Numbered from the stretch's first letter, positions 1-7,052 are shown. The stretch is 7,914 bases of DNA from Galactobacter sp. (GCA_022712075.1 JALAHE010000318.1:1-7914), one strand, 5' to 3'. Numbers and translations are program-made. The notes: generated by a model from the sequence alone, not told the origin.

Positions 1-1249
1 CGCCGACCTGCTCGCCGAAGCGGCCACCGATGCCGGTGACGCCGACGATCGGGCCGTTCTTGACGCGGATCATCTTGACGATGCCGGAGGTGCCGAGGAT
101 CGAGGACTTGCCGTTGCCGGCCAGGTTGTACTCGACGGTCTCGATGTTGTCCTTGCCGAACTTCTCCTCGGCCTTGGGCTGGGAGTAGCCGACCGACATG
201 ATCTCCGGCTCGCAGAAGGTCACCTTGGGGATGTTGACGTCCTCGACGATGACCGGGTTCAGGCCGGCGATCTCCTCGGCGACAAAGATGCCCTGCTGGT
301 AGCCGCGGTGGGCCAGCTGCACGCCCGGGACGATGTCGCCGATCGCGTAGATGTTGCCGACGCCGGTGTGAAGGCGCTCGTTCGTGATGACAAAGCCGCG
401 GTCAAGGGTGATGCCCTGCTCGGCGAAGCCGAAGCCCTCGGTGACGGGGCCGCGGCCCACGGCCACGAGCACGACGTCGGCCGAGACGGAGGTGCCATCG
501 GCGAGGGAAACGGTCGCCTGGTTGGCGTCCTGCTCCACCTTCTCGAAGAAGACACCGGTCTTGAACTTGATGCCCTTCTTCTTGAACTCGCGCTCCAGCA
601 CCTTGATGATCGCCGGATCCTCGTTCGGCACCAGGGAGGGCAGGCCCTCGACGATGGTGACGTCGACGCCGAAGGAGTTCCACATGGAGGCGAACTCGAC
701 GCCGATCACGCCGCCGCCGAGCACCACGGCGGAGGAGGGAAGCTCGCTCATCTCGAGGGCCTCGGTGGAAGTGATGACGCGGCCGGAGATGTCCAGGCCC
801 ATGGTCTTCGAGGTGGATCCCGTGGCGAGGATGATGTTCTTGCCCGTGTAGGCAACGCCGTCCACCGTGATGGTGTTCGGGCCGGTCAGCTGACCCTGGC
901 CCTCGATGACGTTGACCTTCTTCATCTTCAGCAGGCCGGTGAGGCCCTTGTGCTTGCCGGCGACGATGGCGTTCTTGTGATCGCGCACGGTGCCCAGGTT
1001 GATGGACTCGAGCGTGGTGTTCACGCCGTACTTGGCGCTCTCACGGGCGTTGTCGGCCAGCTCGGCCGAGTGCAGGTACGCCTTGGTGGGGATGCAGCCC
1101 GTGTGCAGGCAGGTGCCGCCGAGCTTGGCGCGCTCCACGAGGCCCACGGTCATGCCCAGCTCCGTGGCGCGGATCGCGGCTGAATAGCCAGCGCTGCCGC
1201 CGCCGAGGACGAGGACGTCGAATTCTTGCGTTGCTGCCGAGTCGGCCAC
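1..1249 (-). CDS. lpdA: Dihydrolipoyl dehydrogenase (E3), C-terminus cut by window edge
   Basis: This flavoprotein reoxidises the dihydrolipoyl groups of pyruvate and 2-oxoglutarate dehydrogenase complexes with NAD+ in the cytoplasm. Visible in the 416 residues present: an FAD dinucleotide fold (GGGSAGYSAA from residue 16), the redox-active disulfide motif GTCLHTGCIPTK with Cys47 and Cys52, an LATGS motif (141-145), an NAD-binding GGGVIGVEFAS (178-188) and the second FAD motif YAIGD (301-305). The roughly 50 missing residues should carry the dimer-interface His-Glu pair (HPTxxE). I chose the GTG at 1249 because AGGGAG lies 6 nt upstream and only ten residues precede the first beta strand. The disulfide and HPTxxE-type architecture separate it from glutathione or mercuric reductase, though the latter motif is not seen here. 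In Micrococcales lpdA is commonly followed by the E2 gene sucB, which would lie off the left edge. Confidence 0.96.
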   Translation of the reverse strand, partial: MADSAATQEFDVLVLGGGSAGYSAAIRATELGMTVGLVERAKLGGTCLHTGCIPTKAYLHSAELADNARESAKYGVNTTLESINLGTVRDHKNAIVAGKHKGLTGLLKMKKVNVIEGQGQLTGPNTITVDGVAYTGKNIILATGSTSKTMGLDISGRVITSTEALEMSELPSSAVVLGGGVIGVEFASMWNSFGVDVTIVEGLPSLVPNEDPAIIKVLEREFKKKGIKFKTGVFFEKVEQDANQATVSLADGTSVSADVVLVAVGRGPVTEGFGFAEQGITLDRGFVITNERLHTGVGNIYAIGDIVPGVQLAHRGYQQGIFVAEEIAGLNPVIVEDVNIPKVTFCEPEIMSVGYSQPKAEEKFGKDNIETVEYNLAGNGKSSILGTSGIVKMIRVKNGPIVGVTGIGGRFGEQVG

Positions 1250-1255
1250 GAAACG

Positions 1256-1261
1256 CTCCCT
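1256..1261 (-). promoter_or_regulatory. Ribosome binding site of lpdA
   Basis: AGGGAG on the minus strand, 6 nt before the GTG start at 1249. It supports this GTG as the start codon. Confidence 0.7.
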
Positions 1262-1344
1262 ACTTCTCGATGCTTCGATGCGTCTGACGCAGGCCGCGGT
1301 CGCGGGCTGCGGGGATGTCGCGTGCGTGGACACACGTGTAGCAC

Positions 1345-1401
1345 GCGCGCGGCGGGGGTGACTATCTTCTGGTGATGGTAGTCGTTGCGCGCGGCGGGGT
1401 G
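1345..1401. repeat. Direct repeat pair flanking a small dyad, upstream of lpdA
   Basis: GCGCGCGGCGGGGGTG (1345-1360) recurs as GCGCGCGGCGGGGTG (1387-1401), identical except for one G. The copies start 42 bp apart, about four helical turns. Between them lies an inverted repeat, GACTATC (1360-1366) and GGTAGTC (1377-1383), with one G-T wobble and a 10-nt loop. On the minus strand this is about 110-150 nt before the lpdA start, so a regulator-binding site or a leader structure is possible. The repeat is GC-only in most positions, so chance similarity in such DNA cannot be excluded. Confidence 0.45.
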
Positions 1402-1415
1402 CCACCACGCGTCGG

Positions 1416-1459
1416 CGGGCTCACGCCGATGTGTGATCCATCACACCGGCGTGAGCCCG
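1416..1459 (-). terminator. Hairpin directly after pepA, probable U-less terminator
   Basis: A near-perfect inverted repeat starts 6 nt beyond the pepA stop. The outer arms CGGGCTCACGCCG (1416-1428) and CGGCGTGAGCCCG (1447-1459) pair over 13 bp. A 2-nt bulge (AT) is followed by the inner arms GTGTGAT (1431-1437) and ATCACAC (1440-1446), whose apex must open to form a loop. No run of T follows on either strand. Strong hairpins without a U tract are common terminators in actinobacteria. It should end pepA transcripts before lpdA, or at least protect their 3' ends. Confidence 0.7.
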
Positions 1460-1464
1460 TGGCA

Positions 1465-2985
1465 TCAGTCGCGGCCGGGCAGGGCCGCGGCGACGTTGAC
1501 GTGGGTTCGCAGCGCCAAGGCGGTGCCCTCCTTGGGGGTGTGGCCCCACGGCGCGCCCGTGTTGAAGGCGGGGCCGGCGATGTCGAGGTGGCCCCACTTG
1601 GGGGTCTCGACGCCCTCCGCTCCGACGAACTCACGCAGGAACACGCCGGCCTTCAGCATGCCGCCATCGCGGTTGCCGGAGTTGCGCAGGTCGGCCGTGG
1701 CGGAGTCCAGGTCCGGGCGGATGTCCTCCGGGAAGGGCATGGCCCAGAAGGGCTCGCCCGAGGCCTCGGCGGCGGCCAGTACGGCCGAGGTGGCCTCGTC
1801 GTCGCCCATCAGGCCCGCGGTGCGGTGGCCGAGGGCGACGATCTGAGCGCCGGTCAGCGTGGCGACGTCGAAGAGCAGATCCGGCGCCTCCTCGGAGGCC
1901 TTCGACAGGCCGTCGGCCATCACGAGGCGACCCTCGGCGTCGGTGTTGGTGACCTCGACCGTCTTGCCGTTGTGCATCGTGAGCACGTCGCCGGGGCGCG
2001 TGGCGTCCCCGCCCGGCATGTTCTCGGCCAGGCACAGCCACGCGGTGACGTGCACGGGGAGCTTGAGCTCGGCGGCCGCGAGGGCGGCGTGCAGCACGGT
2101 GGCGGCGCCGGCCATGTCCGACTTCATCTCCTCCATGCCGGCGGCGGGCTTGAGCGAGATGCCGCCGGTGTCGAAGGTGATGCCCTTGCCCACGAGGGCG
2201 ACGTGGCCCTTGGCGCGGGCGGGGGAGTAGTCGACCTTCACGAGGCGGGGCGGGCGCACGGAGCCGCGGCCCACGCCGAGGATGCCGCCCATGTCTTCGG
2301 CCGCGAGCTTCTTCTCGTCCCAGACGGTCAGCTTGACGTCGAGGGACTTGGAGGCCTGGCGGGCGTACTCGGTGAAGGACTCGGGGTAGAGCACGTTGGC
2401 CGGGGTGTCGACGAGGTCGCGCACGCGCTTGGTGTGGCGGGCGACAACGGCGGCGCGGGTCAGCGCGGCCTTGAGGTCCTTGTCGGCCTTCAGATCGGTG
2501 GCGATGACCGCCTCGCGCAGCGGCGCGGAGCTCGGCTTGGGGGCCGACTTGAGCGTCGTGAAGTTGTAGGCGCCGAGCGAGGCGCCCTCGGCGACGGCCG
2601 AGAAGTCCTCGAGGCTCGAGGCGGGGAGCAGGAGGACGGCCTTCTCCAGGCCGGCCAGGGCGCGGGAGGCCACGCCGGCCGCGCGGCGCAGCTGCTCGGT
2701 GCTGGCGGTCTCCTTGACCTCGCCGAGGCCCACGAACAGCAGCACAGGGGCGGCGTCGTCGTCCTGCCCGGCGGTGCGCAGCGTGGTGCCGGCGGCGCCG
2801 GTGAAGCCCAAGCGCGGCAGCAGGGCCTCGAGCTCGGTGGTGCGGGCGGCATCGAAGGGGGAGCCCAGCAGAACGACGCCCTCATCCAGGCTGGCCGCGG
2901 CAACGACCGCGACGTCCGCGCCCAGGCGGCGCTGGCCCTTGGCCACTACGGACAGGGTCACTTCGTCAGTGTTATGCACCAACAT
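1465..2985 (-). CDS. pepA: Leucyl aminopeptidase, M17 family
   Basis: This cytosolic two-metal peptidase removes N-terminal residues, preferring Leu, from peptides; family members are hexamers. From the ATG at 2985 the protein is 506 residues, normal for the family, with a variable N-terminal domain to about residue 170 and a C-terminal catalytic domain. All expected active-site residues are visible: Lys267 and Asp272 in GKGITFDTGG, Lys279 in GISLKP, Asp290 in KSDMAGA, and Asp349, Glu351 and Arg353 in the signature NTDAEGRL. They sit at a constant offset of three from the Escherichia coli PepA residues. Starts are clustered: ATG 2988, ATG 2985, TTG 2982 and GTG 2979 are consecutive codons behind one GGAAGGA (2988-2994), so the true first residue is uncertain by three codons. 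The reading frame stays open to 3096, but that extension is unlike PepA. It is divergent from the PAC2 gene and separated from lpdA by a strong hairpin. Confidence 0.96.
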   Translation of the reverse strand: MLVHNTDEVTLSVVAKGQRRLGADVAVVAAASLDEGVVLLGSPFDAARTTELEALLPRLGFTGAAGTTLRTAGQDDDAAPVLLFVGLGEVKETASTEQLRRAAGVASRALAGLEKAVLLLPASSLEDFSAVAEGASLGAYNFTTLKSAPKPSSAPLREAVIATDLKADKDLKAALTRAAVVARHTKRVRDLVDTPANVLYPESFTEYARQASKSLDVKLTVWDEKKLAAEDMGGILGVGRGSVRPPRLVKVDYSPARAKGHVALVGKGITFDTGGISLKPAAGMEEMKSDMAGAATVLHAALAAAELKLPVHVTAWLCLAENMPGGDATRPGDVLTMHNGKTVEVTNTDAEGRLVMADGLSKASEEAPDLLFDVATLTGAQIVALGHRTAGLMGDDEATSAVLAAAEASGEPFWAMPFPEDIRPDLDSATADLRNSGNRDGGMLKAGVFLREFVGAEGVETPKWGHLDIAGPAFNTGAPWGHTPKEGTALALRTHVNVAAALPGRD

Positions 2986-2987
2986 CA

Positions 2988-2994
2988 TCCTTCC
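2988..2994 (-). promoter_or_regulatory. Ribosome binding site of pepA, feeding four tandem start codons
   Basis: GGAAGGA on the minus strand overlaps the A of the first of two ATG codons. Spacing to the next codons is 2 nt (ATG 2985), 5 nt (TTG 2982) and 8 nt (GTG 2979). By spacing alone the TTG or GTG would be the best start; by codon preference the second ATG is. I kept ATG 2985 as a compromise. Confidence 0.55.
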
Positions 2995-3052
2995 GGCTTC
3001 GGGGCCACGCGACGCGCTGGTGGCTGCGTCGAGGACATGGCTACCCGATCCC

Positions 3053-3058
3053 AGCCTA
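3053..3058 (-). promoter_or_regulatory. Candidate -10 element for pepA
   Basis: TAGGCT on the minus strand fits the actinobacterial TAnnnT -10 pattern and would start transcription about 60 nt before the pepA start. No -35 box is found at 16-18 bp. A TTGACC (3069-3074) lies only 10 bp upstream, too close to pair with it, so this is weak. Confidence 0.25.
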
Positions 3059-3083
3059 AACCTTGGGGGGTCAAGCACCGACC

Positions 3084-3103
3084 CGGGGGCTCCCAAGCCC
3101 CCG
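3084..3103. repeat. GC-rich hairpin in the pepA/PAC2 divergent region
   Basis: CGGGGGCT (3084-3091) and AGCCCCCG (3096-3103) form a perfect 8-bp stem with a 4-nt loop CCCA. No T run follows on either strand. It lies before both divergent genes, so a terminator role is unexpected; it may separate the two control regions or sit in a long leader. Confidence 0.5.
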
Positions 3104-3125
3104 CGCGCCGCGCCGGCGGGCGCGC
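3103..3125. repeat. Second GC-rich hairpin abutting the first
   Basis: GCGCGCC (3103-3109) and GGCGCGC (3119-3125) form a 7-bp stem with a 9-nt GC loop. It shares its first base with the last base of the preceding hairpin. Such composition produces dyads easily, so its function is unknown. Confidence 0.4.
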
Positions 3126-3196
3126 GTCAAGCCAGCCGCCCGCCGTCGTGCCGTGGGTCCAGCGGCGGTGCGACGGACGCCGACACCGACCCCGGC

Positions 3197-3223
3197 GGGA
3201 ACAAGCCGCGGCACTAGGCTGTT
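3197..3223 (+). promoter_or_regulatory. Candidate SigR/SigH-type promoter of the PAC2-MFS unit
   Basis: GGGAAC (3197-3202) is followed after exactly 18 nt by GTT (3221-3223). This fits the GGGAAY-N18-GTT pattern known for Streptomyces SigR and mycobacterial SigH, the thiol-oxidative-stress sigma factors. A housekeeping-like -10, TAGGCT (3215-3220), overlaps the downstream half but has no good -35. Transcription from the SigR-like element would begin near 3229, giving an 80-nt leader to the ATG at 3309. This is a motif match only. Confidence 0.4.
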
Positions 3224-3308
3224 GGCCTGGAGTGAGGTGTCATTGTGGGGCGACCGACCTCCGCCAAGCCGAAAGGGAGTGCAAGCGAGCGTGCGTGCCG
3301 AGGATGTG

Positions 3309-4304
3309 ATGGACGTGTACGGGGCGACCAAGCGCGCCGTGGTGGGCAAGGGCCTGCCCGTCGTGGCGGTCGTGGACGGGGTGTTTGACGCCGGATCGAC
3401 CCTCGCGTCCATGCGTCGCAGCCTGGAAGCCGGCCTTGAGAGCACGCCCTTGGCCGAGTTCGACGCCGATCTGCTCGTTGACCACCGCGCCACGCGTCCG
3501 CGCATCACCTACGCCGACGGCGGCTTCTCCGACTACGCGCCGCCGCGCCTGGCCGTGGACGTCCTGAAGGACGAGCTCGGCAACGAGGCCCTGTACTTCT
3601 CCGGCGCCGAGCCGGCGTTTGGCTGGGAGCGCGTTGCCGCCGCCTTTGGCGGCCTGCTCGACGACGTGGGGGCGGGTCCCGTGACCGTGGTCCACGCGGT
3701 GCCCCTGCCAGTTCCGCACACCCGTCCAGTGGCCATCCGTCGCCACGGCGAGCAGAGCGGCGAGCGGATCGGGCCCTTCGAACTGCCGGCTTCCTTTGCG
3801 CACCTGTTGGAGACGCGCCTCGTCCAGGGTGGGCGCGAGGTCGTCGGCATGACGATCCCCGTGCCGCACTACATCGCCGAGTCCGAGTACCCGCCCGCCG
3901 CCGTCGCCGGACTCGAGGCCGTGGCCGCGCAGGCCGGCTTGGCCGTGCCGACCGAGGAACTGCGCGAGGCCGGCCGCGAGGTTGACGCCAGAATCGCCGC
4001 CCAGATCGAGGACAACCCGGACGCCCAGCGCCTCGTCGCCGGGCTCGAGCTGCGCTACGACGTCGAGTCTCCCGCACTCGGTGCAGCGTCCGCTCTCGTG
4101 GCTGAGGGTCAACACATGCCGGACGGCGACGAGCTCGCCGCGGCCGCCGAGCGCTACCTGCGCACCGTCAAGGTCGACCCCAGCGAGCTGCGCGACGCTG
4201 CACCCAGTGCCGGCGAGCTCCCCGGAGCCGGTGGCGCCGGGCATCCGGAGGACCCAGGGCCCGGCACCGACAACCCGGACGAGGTCGACGGCCCCCGCGC
4301 ATGA
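3309..4304 (+). CDS. PAC2-family protein (proteasome assembly chaperone-like)
   Basis: A 331-residue protein of the PAC2 family, related to Mycobacterium tuberculosis Rv2125. The fold is shared with eukaryotic proteasome assembly chaperone 2, but the bacterial role is not established. Motifs recalled from that family are VDGVFDAG (22-29), LVDHRATRP (56-64), EPAFGWERVAA (101-111), VPLPVPHTRP (131-140) and HYIAESEYPPA (187-197). A helical region runs to about 295, then an acidic Gly/Pro-rich tail (300-331) without recognisable domain. I see no signal peptide or membrane segment. The start is uncertain: ATG 3309 has GAGG 5 nt upstream (3300-3303); GTG 3291 lies 11 nt after a stronger GAAAGGGAG (3271-3279); GTG 3237 has GGAG 4 nt upstream. 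All keep the conserved domain. Its stop overlaps the start of the MFS gene, so the two are cotranscribed and probably translationally coupled. Confidence 0.88.
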   Translation: MDVYGATKRAVVGKGLPVVAVVDGVFDAGSTLASMRRSLEAGLESTPLAEFDADLLVDHRATRPRITYADGGFSDYAPPRLAVDVLKDELGNEALYFSGAEPAFGWERVAAAFGGLLDDVGAGPVTVVHAVPLPVPHTRPVAIRRHGEQSGERIGPFELPASFAHLLETRLVQGGREVVGMTIPVPHYIAESEYPPAAVAGLEAVAAQAGLAVPTEELREAGREVDARIAAQIEDNPDAQRLVAGLELRYDVESPALGAASALVAEGQHMPDGDELAAAAERYLRTVKVDPSELRDAAPSAGELPGAGGAGHPEDPGPGTDNPDEVDGPRA

Positions 4305-5605
4305 GCGTTCCCGCGAAGGCGACGCCCCAGGCCTGGTTGGTCTGGGGCGCCGCCGTGTTTGCCTACCTTGTCTCCGTCACGCAGCGCACGAGCTTCGGCG
4401 TGGCCGGCCTGGACGCGACCGAGCGCTACGACGCCGGCGCCTCGATCCTCGCGACCTTCTCCGTGGTGCAGCTCGTCGTCTACGCGGGCCTGCAGATCCC
4501 CGTGGGCGCACTCGTCGACCGCTGGGGCTCGCGCGTCATGATCGGCGGCGGCGCCGCGCTCATGACCGTGGGGCAGCTGGTGCTTGCTTTTTCGCACGAC
4601 GTGGGGATCGGCTTCCTCGGGCGCGTGCTCGTGGGGGCCGGCGACGCCATGACCTTCGTGTCCGCCATGCGTCTGCTCCCGGCCTGGTTCCCTCCCCGCC
4701 TGAACCCGATCATGTCCCAGCTCACCGCCTCGGTGGGGCAGGTGGGGCAGCTCGTCTCGTTGGTTCCCTTTGCCGCGTTGCTTGGGCTGACCGGCTGGAC
4801 CAGGGCGTTCCTGGCACTCGCCTCCCTCTCGCTCGTGGCGTGCCTCGTCGCGTTCCTTGCCGTGCGCAATCGCCCGGGCGCCGTGGGGGAACGTGCCGGG
4901 GCGCCCCTGCCGTTCTGGCGATCGATCCGTGAGGCCTGGGCCCACCCCGGCACGCGCCTCGGATTTTGGACGCACTGGATCTGCGCCTTCGGCGTGAACG
5001 TCTTCCTGCTCTCCTGGGGTTACCCCTTCCTCGTCTCGGCGCAGGGGGTGCCGGCGGAGACGGCCTCGCTCATCATGTCCTTGTTTGTGGTGGTGGCCAT
5101 CGTGTTCGGTCCGATCGTGGGCACCGCGGTGGCGCGCTTCCCCGTGAGGCGCAGCAATCTCGTGATGCTGGTGGTCGGCTCGGGGCTGGCGGCCTGGACC
5201 GTGGTGCTGCTGTGGCCCGGCCCGGCGCCCGTGTGGCTGCTCGTGGTGCTCGCGCTGTGCGTCGCCGCCGGCGGACCCACCTCGATGGTCGCGTTCGACT
5301 ACACGCGCACGGAGAACCCTCCGCACCTGGCGGGAGCCGCGACGGGCCTGGCCAACGTGGGTTCCTTCACGGGCGGCCTGATCGCCATTTGGGCCATCGG
5401 CGTGTGCCTCGACCTGGCCAAGAGCGCCGCCGGCGCGGGTGCCGAGCTGTACTCCCTCAACGGCTTCCGCCTGGCCTTCCTGGTGCTCTACGCGATCTAC
5501 GCCGTGGGGATCGTGGGGTTCCTCGTGGAGCGCAAGCGCACCCGGGCGCGCCACGAGGCCGTTGAGCCGCTGCACCGCGCGCTCCGCCGCCGCCTCGGGC
5601 GCTGA
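4301..5605 (+). CDS. MFS transporter, 12 transmembrane segments
   Basis: A 434-residue major facilitator superfamily carrier of the inner membrane. Hydrophobic stretches near residues 11-27, 50-71, 77-96, 102-121, 143-164, 168-186, 222-243, 257-277, 286-306, 311-331, 346-369 and 389-409 give the usual 6+6 layout, with a loop around 190-220 between halves. The loop between TM2 and TM3 carries MFS motif A (GALVDRWGSR, Asp73, Arg74). The C-terminal tail from 411 is rich in Arg and Lys, consistent with a cytoplasmic position. Substrate cannot be told from sequence; nothing marks it as a drug, sugar or nitrate carrier. The ATG at 4301 lies inside the PAC2 stop (ATGA overlap, 4301-4304). The only upstream purine run, GAGG at 4281, is 16 nt away, so initiation probably depends on ribosomes finishing the PAC2 gene. 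Confidence 0.93.
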   Translation: MSVPAKATPQAWLVWGAAVFAYLVSVTQRTSFGVAGLDATERYDAGASILATFSVVQLVVYAGLQIPVGALVDRWGSRVMIGGGAALMTVGQLVLAFSHDVGIGFLGRVLVGAGDAMTFVSAMRLLPAWFPPRLNPIMSQLTASVGQVGQLVSLVPFAALLGLTGWTRAFLALASLSLVACLVAFLAVRNRPGAVGERAGAPLPFWRSIREAWAHPGTRLGFWTHWICAFGVNVFLLSWGYPFLVSAQGVPAETASLIMSLFVVVAIVFGPIVGTAVARFPVRRSNLVMLVVGSGLAAWTVVLLWPGPAPVWLLVVLALCVAAGGPTSMVAFDYTRTENPPHLAGAATGLANVGSFTGGLIAIWAIGVCLDLAKSAAGAGAELYSLNGFRLAFLVLYAIYAVGIVGFLVERKRTRARHEAVEPLHRALRRRLGR

Positions 5606-5686
5606 GCCTTCCCTCACAGCCGCCCCGGCTCCACCGAGGGGCCGTCGGGCCGAGCGCGGCGGCGCCAGCGCGAGCACGCTGGGTGG

Positions 5687-7024
5687 ATGGACGAGAACTC
5701 AGAAACCTTTACCCCTCGCATGAAGCGGGGGCCCGCGGAGTCGGCCTCGGCGGACGCCGGCCGCACGGCTCGCCGAGCCAAGGCCAGGGCCGGCTATGGG
5801 CCCGCCGACGCACCACCGAGCGGGGGCGCTGCACGGACCAGTTCGCTCGCCGACATCGTGGCGCTGGTGCCTCACCGCATGGGCTTTCACCCGAGGCGCA
5901 GCCTCGTGGTGGTGCTACTGGATGAGGAGAGCCACTGGATCGCCACGGCGAGACATGACTGGAGCCCCGACGTGCCCGAGGGTGCGGTGGTGGCTTGGCT
6001 CCTCGACGTGGCCGAGGAGGCGCACGCCTTCCTCGTGGGTCTGTACGGCGAGGCGGACGCCGGGCGGGCCTTCCTGAACGATCTCGCGGAGGCCCTGCCC
6101 CAGCTCCTGGGCGGCTTTGTGGTGCCGGAACCCCCGGAACCCGGCCGGGTGGTCCCGCCCACGTGGTTCGGCCTGCAGTCCGACGGATGGAACGAGCACG
6201 ACGGCGAGGAGCTCTTTGCTTCGGCCGCGGCCCTGGAGGAATGGGGAGCCGGAAGCGTTCCCGGCCAGGGGCCGCAGCCCAGGGAGCTGGCCGCGCCAGG
6301 GTTGCGGCAACGCGCGGCGTGGCAGCGCGGCGAGGCGGAGGCGCGGGAGGACCTCCTCCACGTGCGGGAGTGGCTCGAGGCCTCGGGCCTGGGAGGGGAC
6401 GAGCCGCCGGGGGCCGATGCCGCCCTGATCCTCGACGCGTCGCGGGGAAGGGGAGAGGCGCTGGGCGAGCCTTGGCCCGCGGACGAGGCGAACGGGATCG
6501 CCGACGACGAGCCGGAGTGGCTCGCCTCCGTCGCCAGGCGCGGCCTGTGCTCGTGGGGCTTCGTCTTGGATCGCCAAGAGGTCGGGGACCCCTGGTGGGA
6601 GTGGAACGATGCCGAGCGCGCCGAACTGGTGCTGGCCCTGCGGTCGTTGCCCGTCCCCGGGGTCCGCGACGTCTTGCTCACGCTCGTGGCGGGTGGGGCA
6701 TCGGACGCCGACCCAGCCTCGATCCTGCTCGGGCTGTGGGAGGGGCCGGTCGACGCGAGCGGCTTGCTGGCGCTGGAGGAGTTGCTCGAGGCGGCCGGAG
6801 GTCTGCTCCCCCCGCGCGGCAAGGTGGAGGCGCTCTGCCTGCTCGCGTGGATCGAATGGGCCAGGGGGCACGGGTCGGTGGCGGGGGCCACGCTGGAGCT
6901 GGCCCAGAAGGAATGGCCGGGGCACCGACTCACGACCCTGCTGCGCGGTTTCATCGACACCGGATCGGTGCCGCGTTGGCTGCGCCCGAGCCACGGCGGC
7001 CGCGGCGGCCGCTGGGACGGGTGA
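5687..7024 (+). CDS. DUF4192 domain-containing protein
   Basis: A 445-residue protein of the actinobacterial DUF4192 family; function unknown. Two family hallmarks are visible. Near the N-terminus (55-78) is ADIVALVPHRMGFHPRRSLV, which matches the family pattern of a short helix followed by (P)xxxGFxPxxSLVvv. At the C-terminus (378-436) is a helical segment with LLAWIEWARG and HRLTTLLRGFIDTGSVPRWL, matching the family's terminal helical repeat. Residues 1-52 are a basic, disordered-looking leader. The middle is acidic and Trp-rich. No membrane segment or known catalytic motif is seen. The ATG at 5687 has GGGTGG directly against it, a poor spacing; ATG 5720 has no ribosome binding site, so the start is moderately uncertain. 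It follows the MFS gene by 81 nt on the same strand without a clear terminator and precedes sigA by 237 nt. Confidence 0.88.
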   Translation: MDENSETFTPRMKRGPAESASADAGRTARRAKARAGYGPADAPPSGGAARTSSLADIVALVPHRMGFHPRRSLVVVLLDEESHWIATARHDWSPDVPEGAVVAWLLDVAEEAHAFLVGLYGEADAGRAFLNDLAEALPQLLGGFVVPEPPEPGRVVPPTWFGLQSDGWNEHDGEELFASAAALEEWGAGSVPGQGPQPRELAAPGLRQRAAWQRGEAEAREDLLHVREWLEASGLGGDEPPGADAALILDASRGRGEALGEPWPADEANGIADDEPEWLASVARRGLCSWGFVLDRQEVGDPWWEWNDAERAELVLALRSLPVPGVRDVLLTLVAGGASDADPASILLGLWEGPVDASGLLALEELLEAAGGLLPPRGKVEALCLLAWIEWARGHGSVAGATLELAQKEWPGHRLTTLLRGFIDTGSVPRWLRPSHGGRGGRWDG

Positions 7025-7052
7025 GCCCTTGCACGTGAACCCGGTGGATTCG

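Noticed and set aside
308..1183. Long plus-strand reading frame opposite lpdA (291 codons)
   Set aside because: Lies entirely antisense to a clear LpdA with conserved motifs; the product is compositionally skewed with no recognisable domain, as expected from GC-rich third positions read on the other strand.
1429..1446. CRP/GlxR-like palindrome TGTGA-TCCA-TCACA
   Set aside because: Spacing between half-sites is 4 nt instead of 6, it lies downstream of pepA inside the terminator stem, and is far from the lpdA start.
1372..3309. 645-codon plus-strand reading frame covering pepA
   Set aside because: Antisense to PepA, low-complexity Gly/Ala/Arg/Val product, no plausible ribosome binding site; PepA has every catalytic residue.
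4887..4914. GGGAAC-N19-GTT, another SigR-like match
   Set aside because: Inside the MFS coding sequence with 19-nt spacing and no gene start downstream; taken as background, and a caution for the two intergenic matches.
4154..5677. 507-codon minus-strand reading frame across the MFS gene
   Set aside because: Shadow of the MFS coding frame; its product is Gly/His/Arg/Glu-rich without hydrophobic order or domains.
6995..7012. Tandem GGCGGCCGC repeat at the end of the DUF4192 gene
   Set aside because: Two copies only, encoding a Gly-Gly-Arg tail; explained by coding composition, not a mobile-element end or array.
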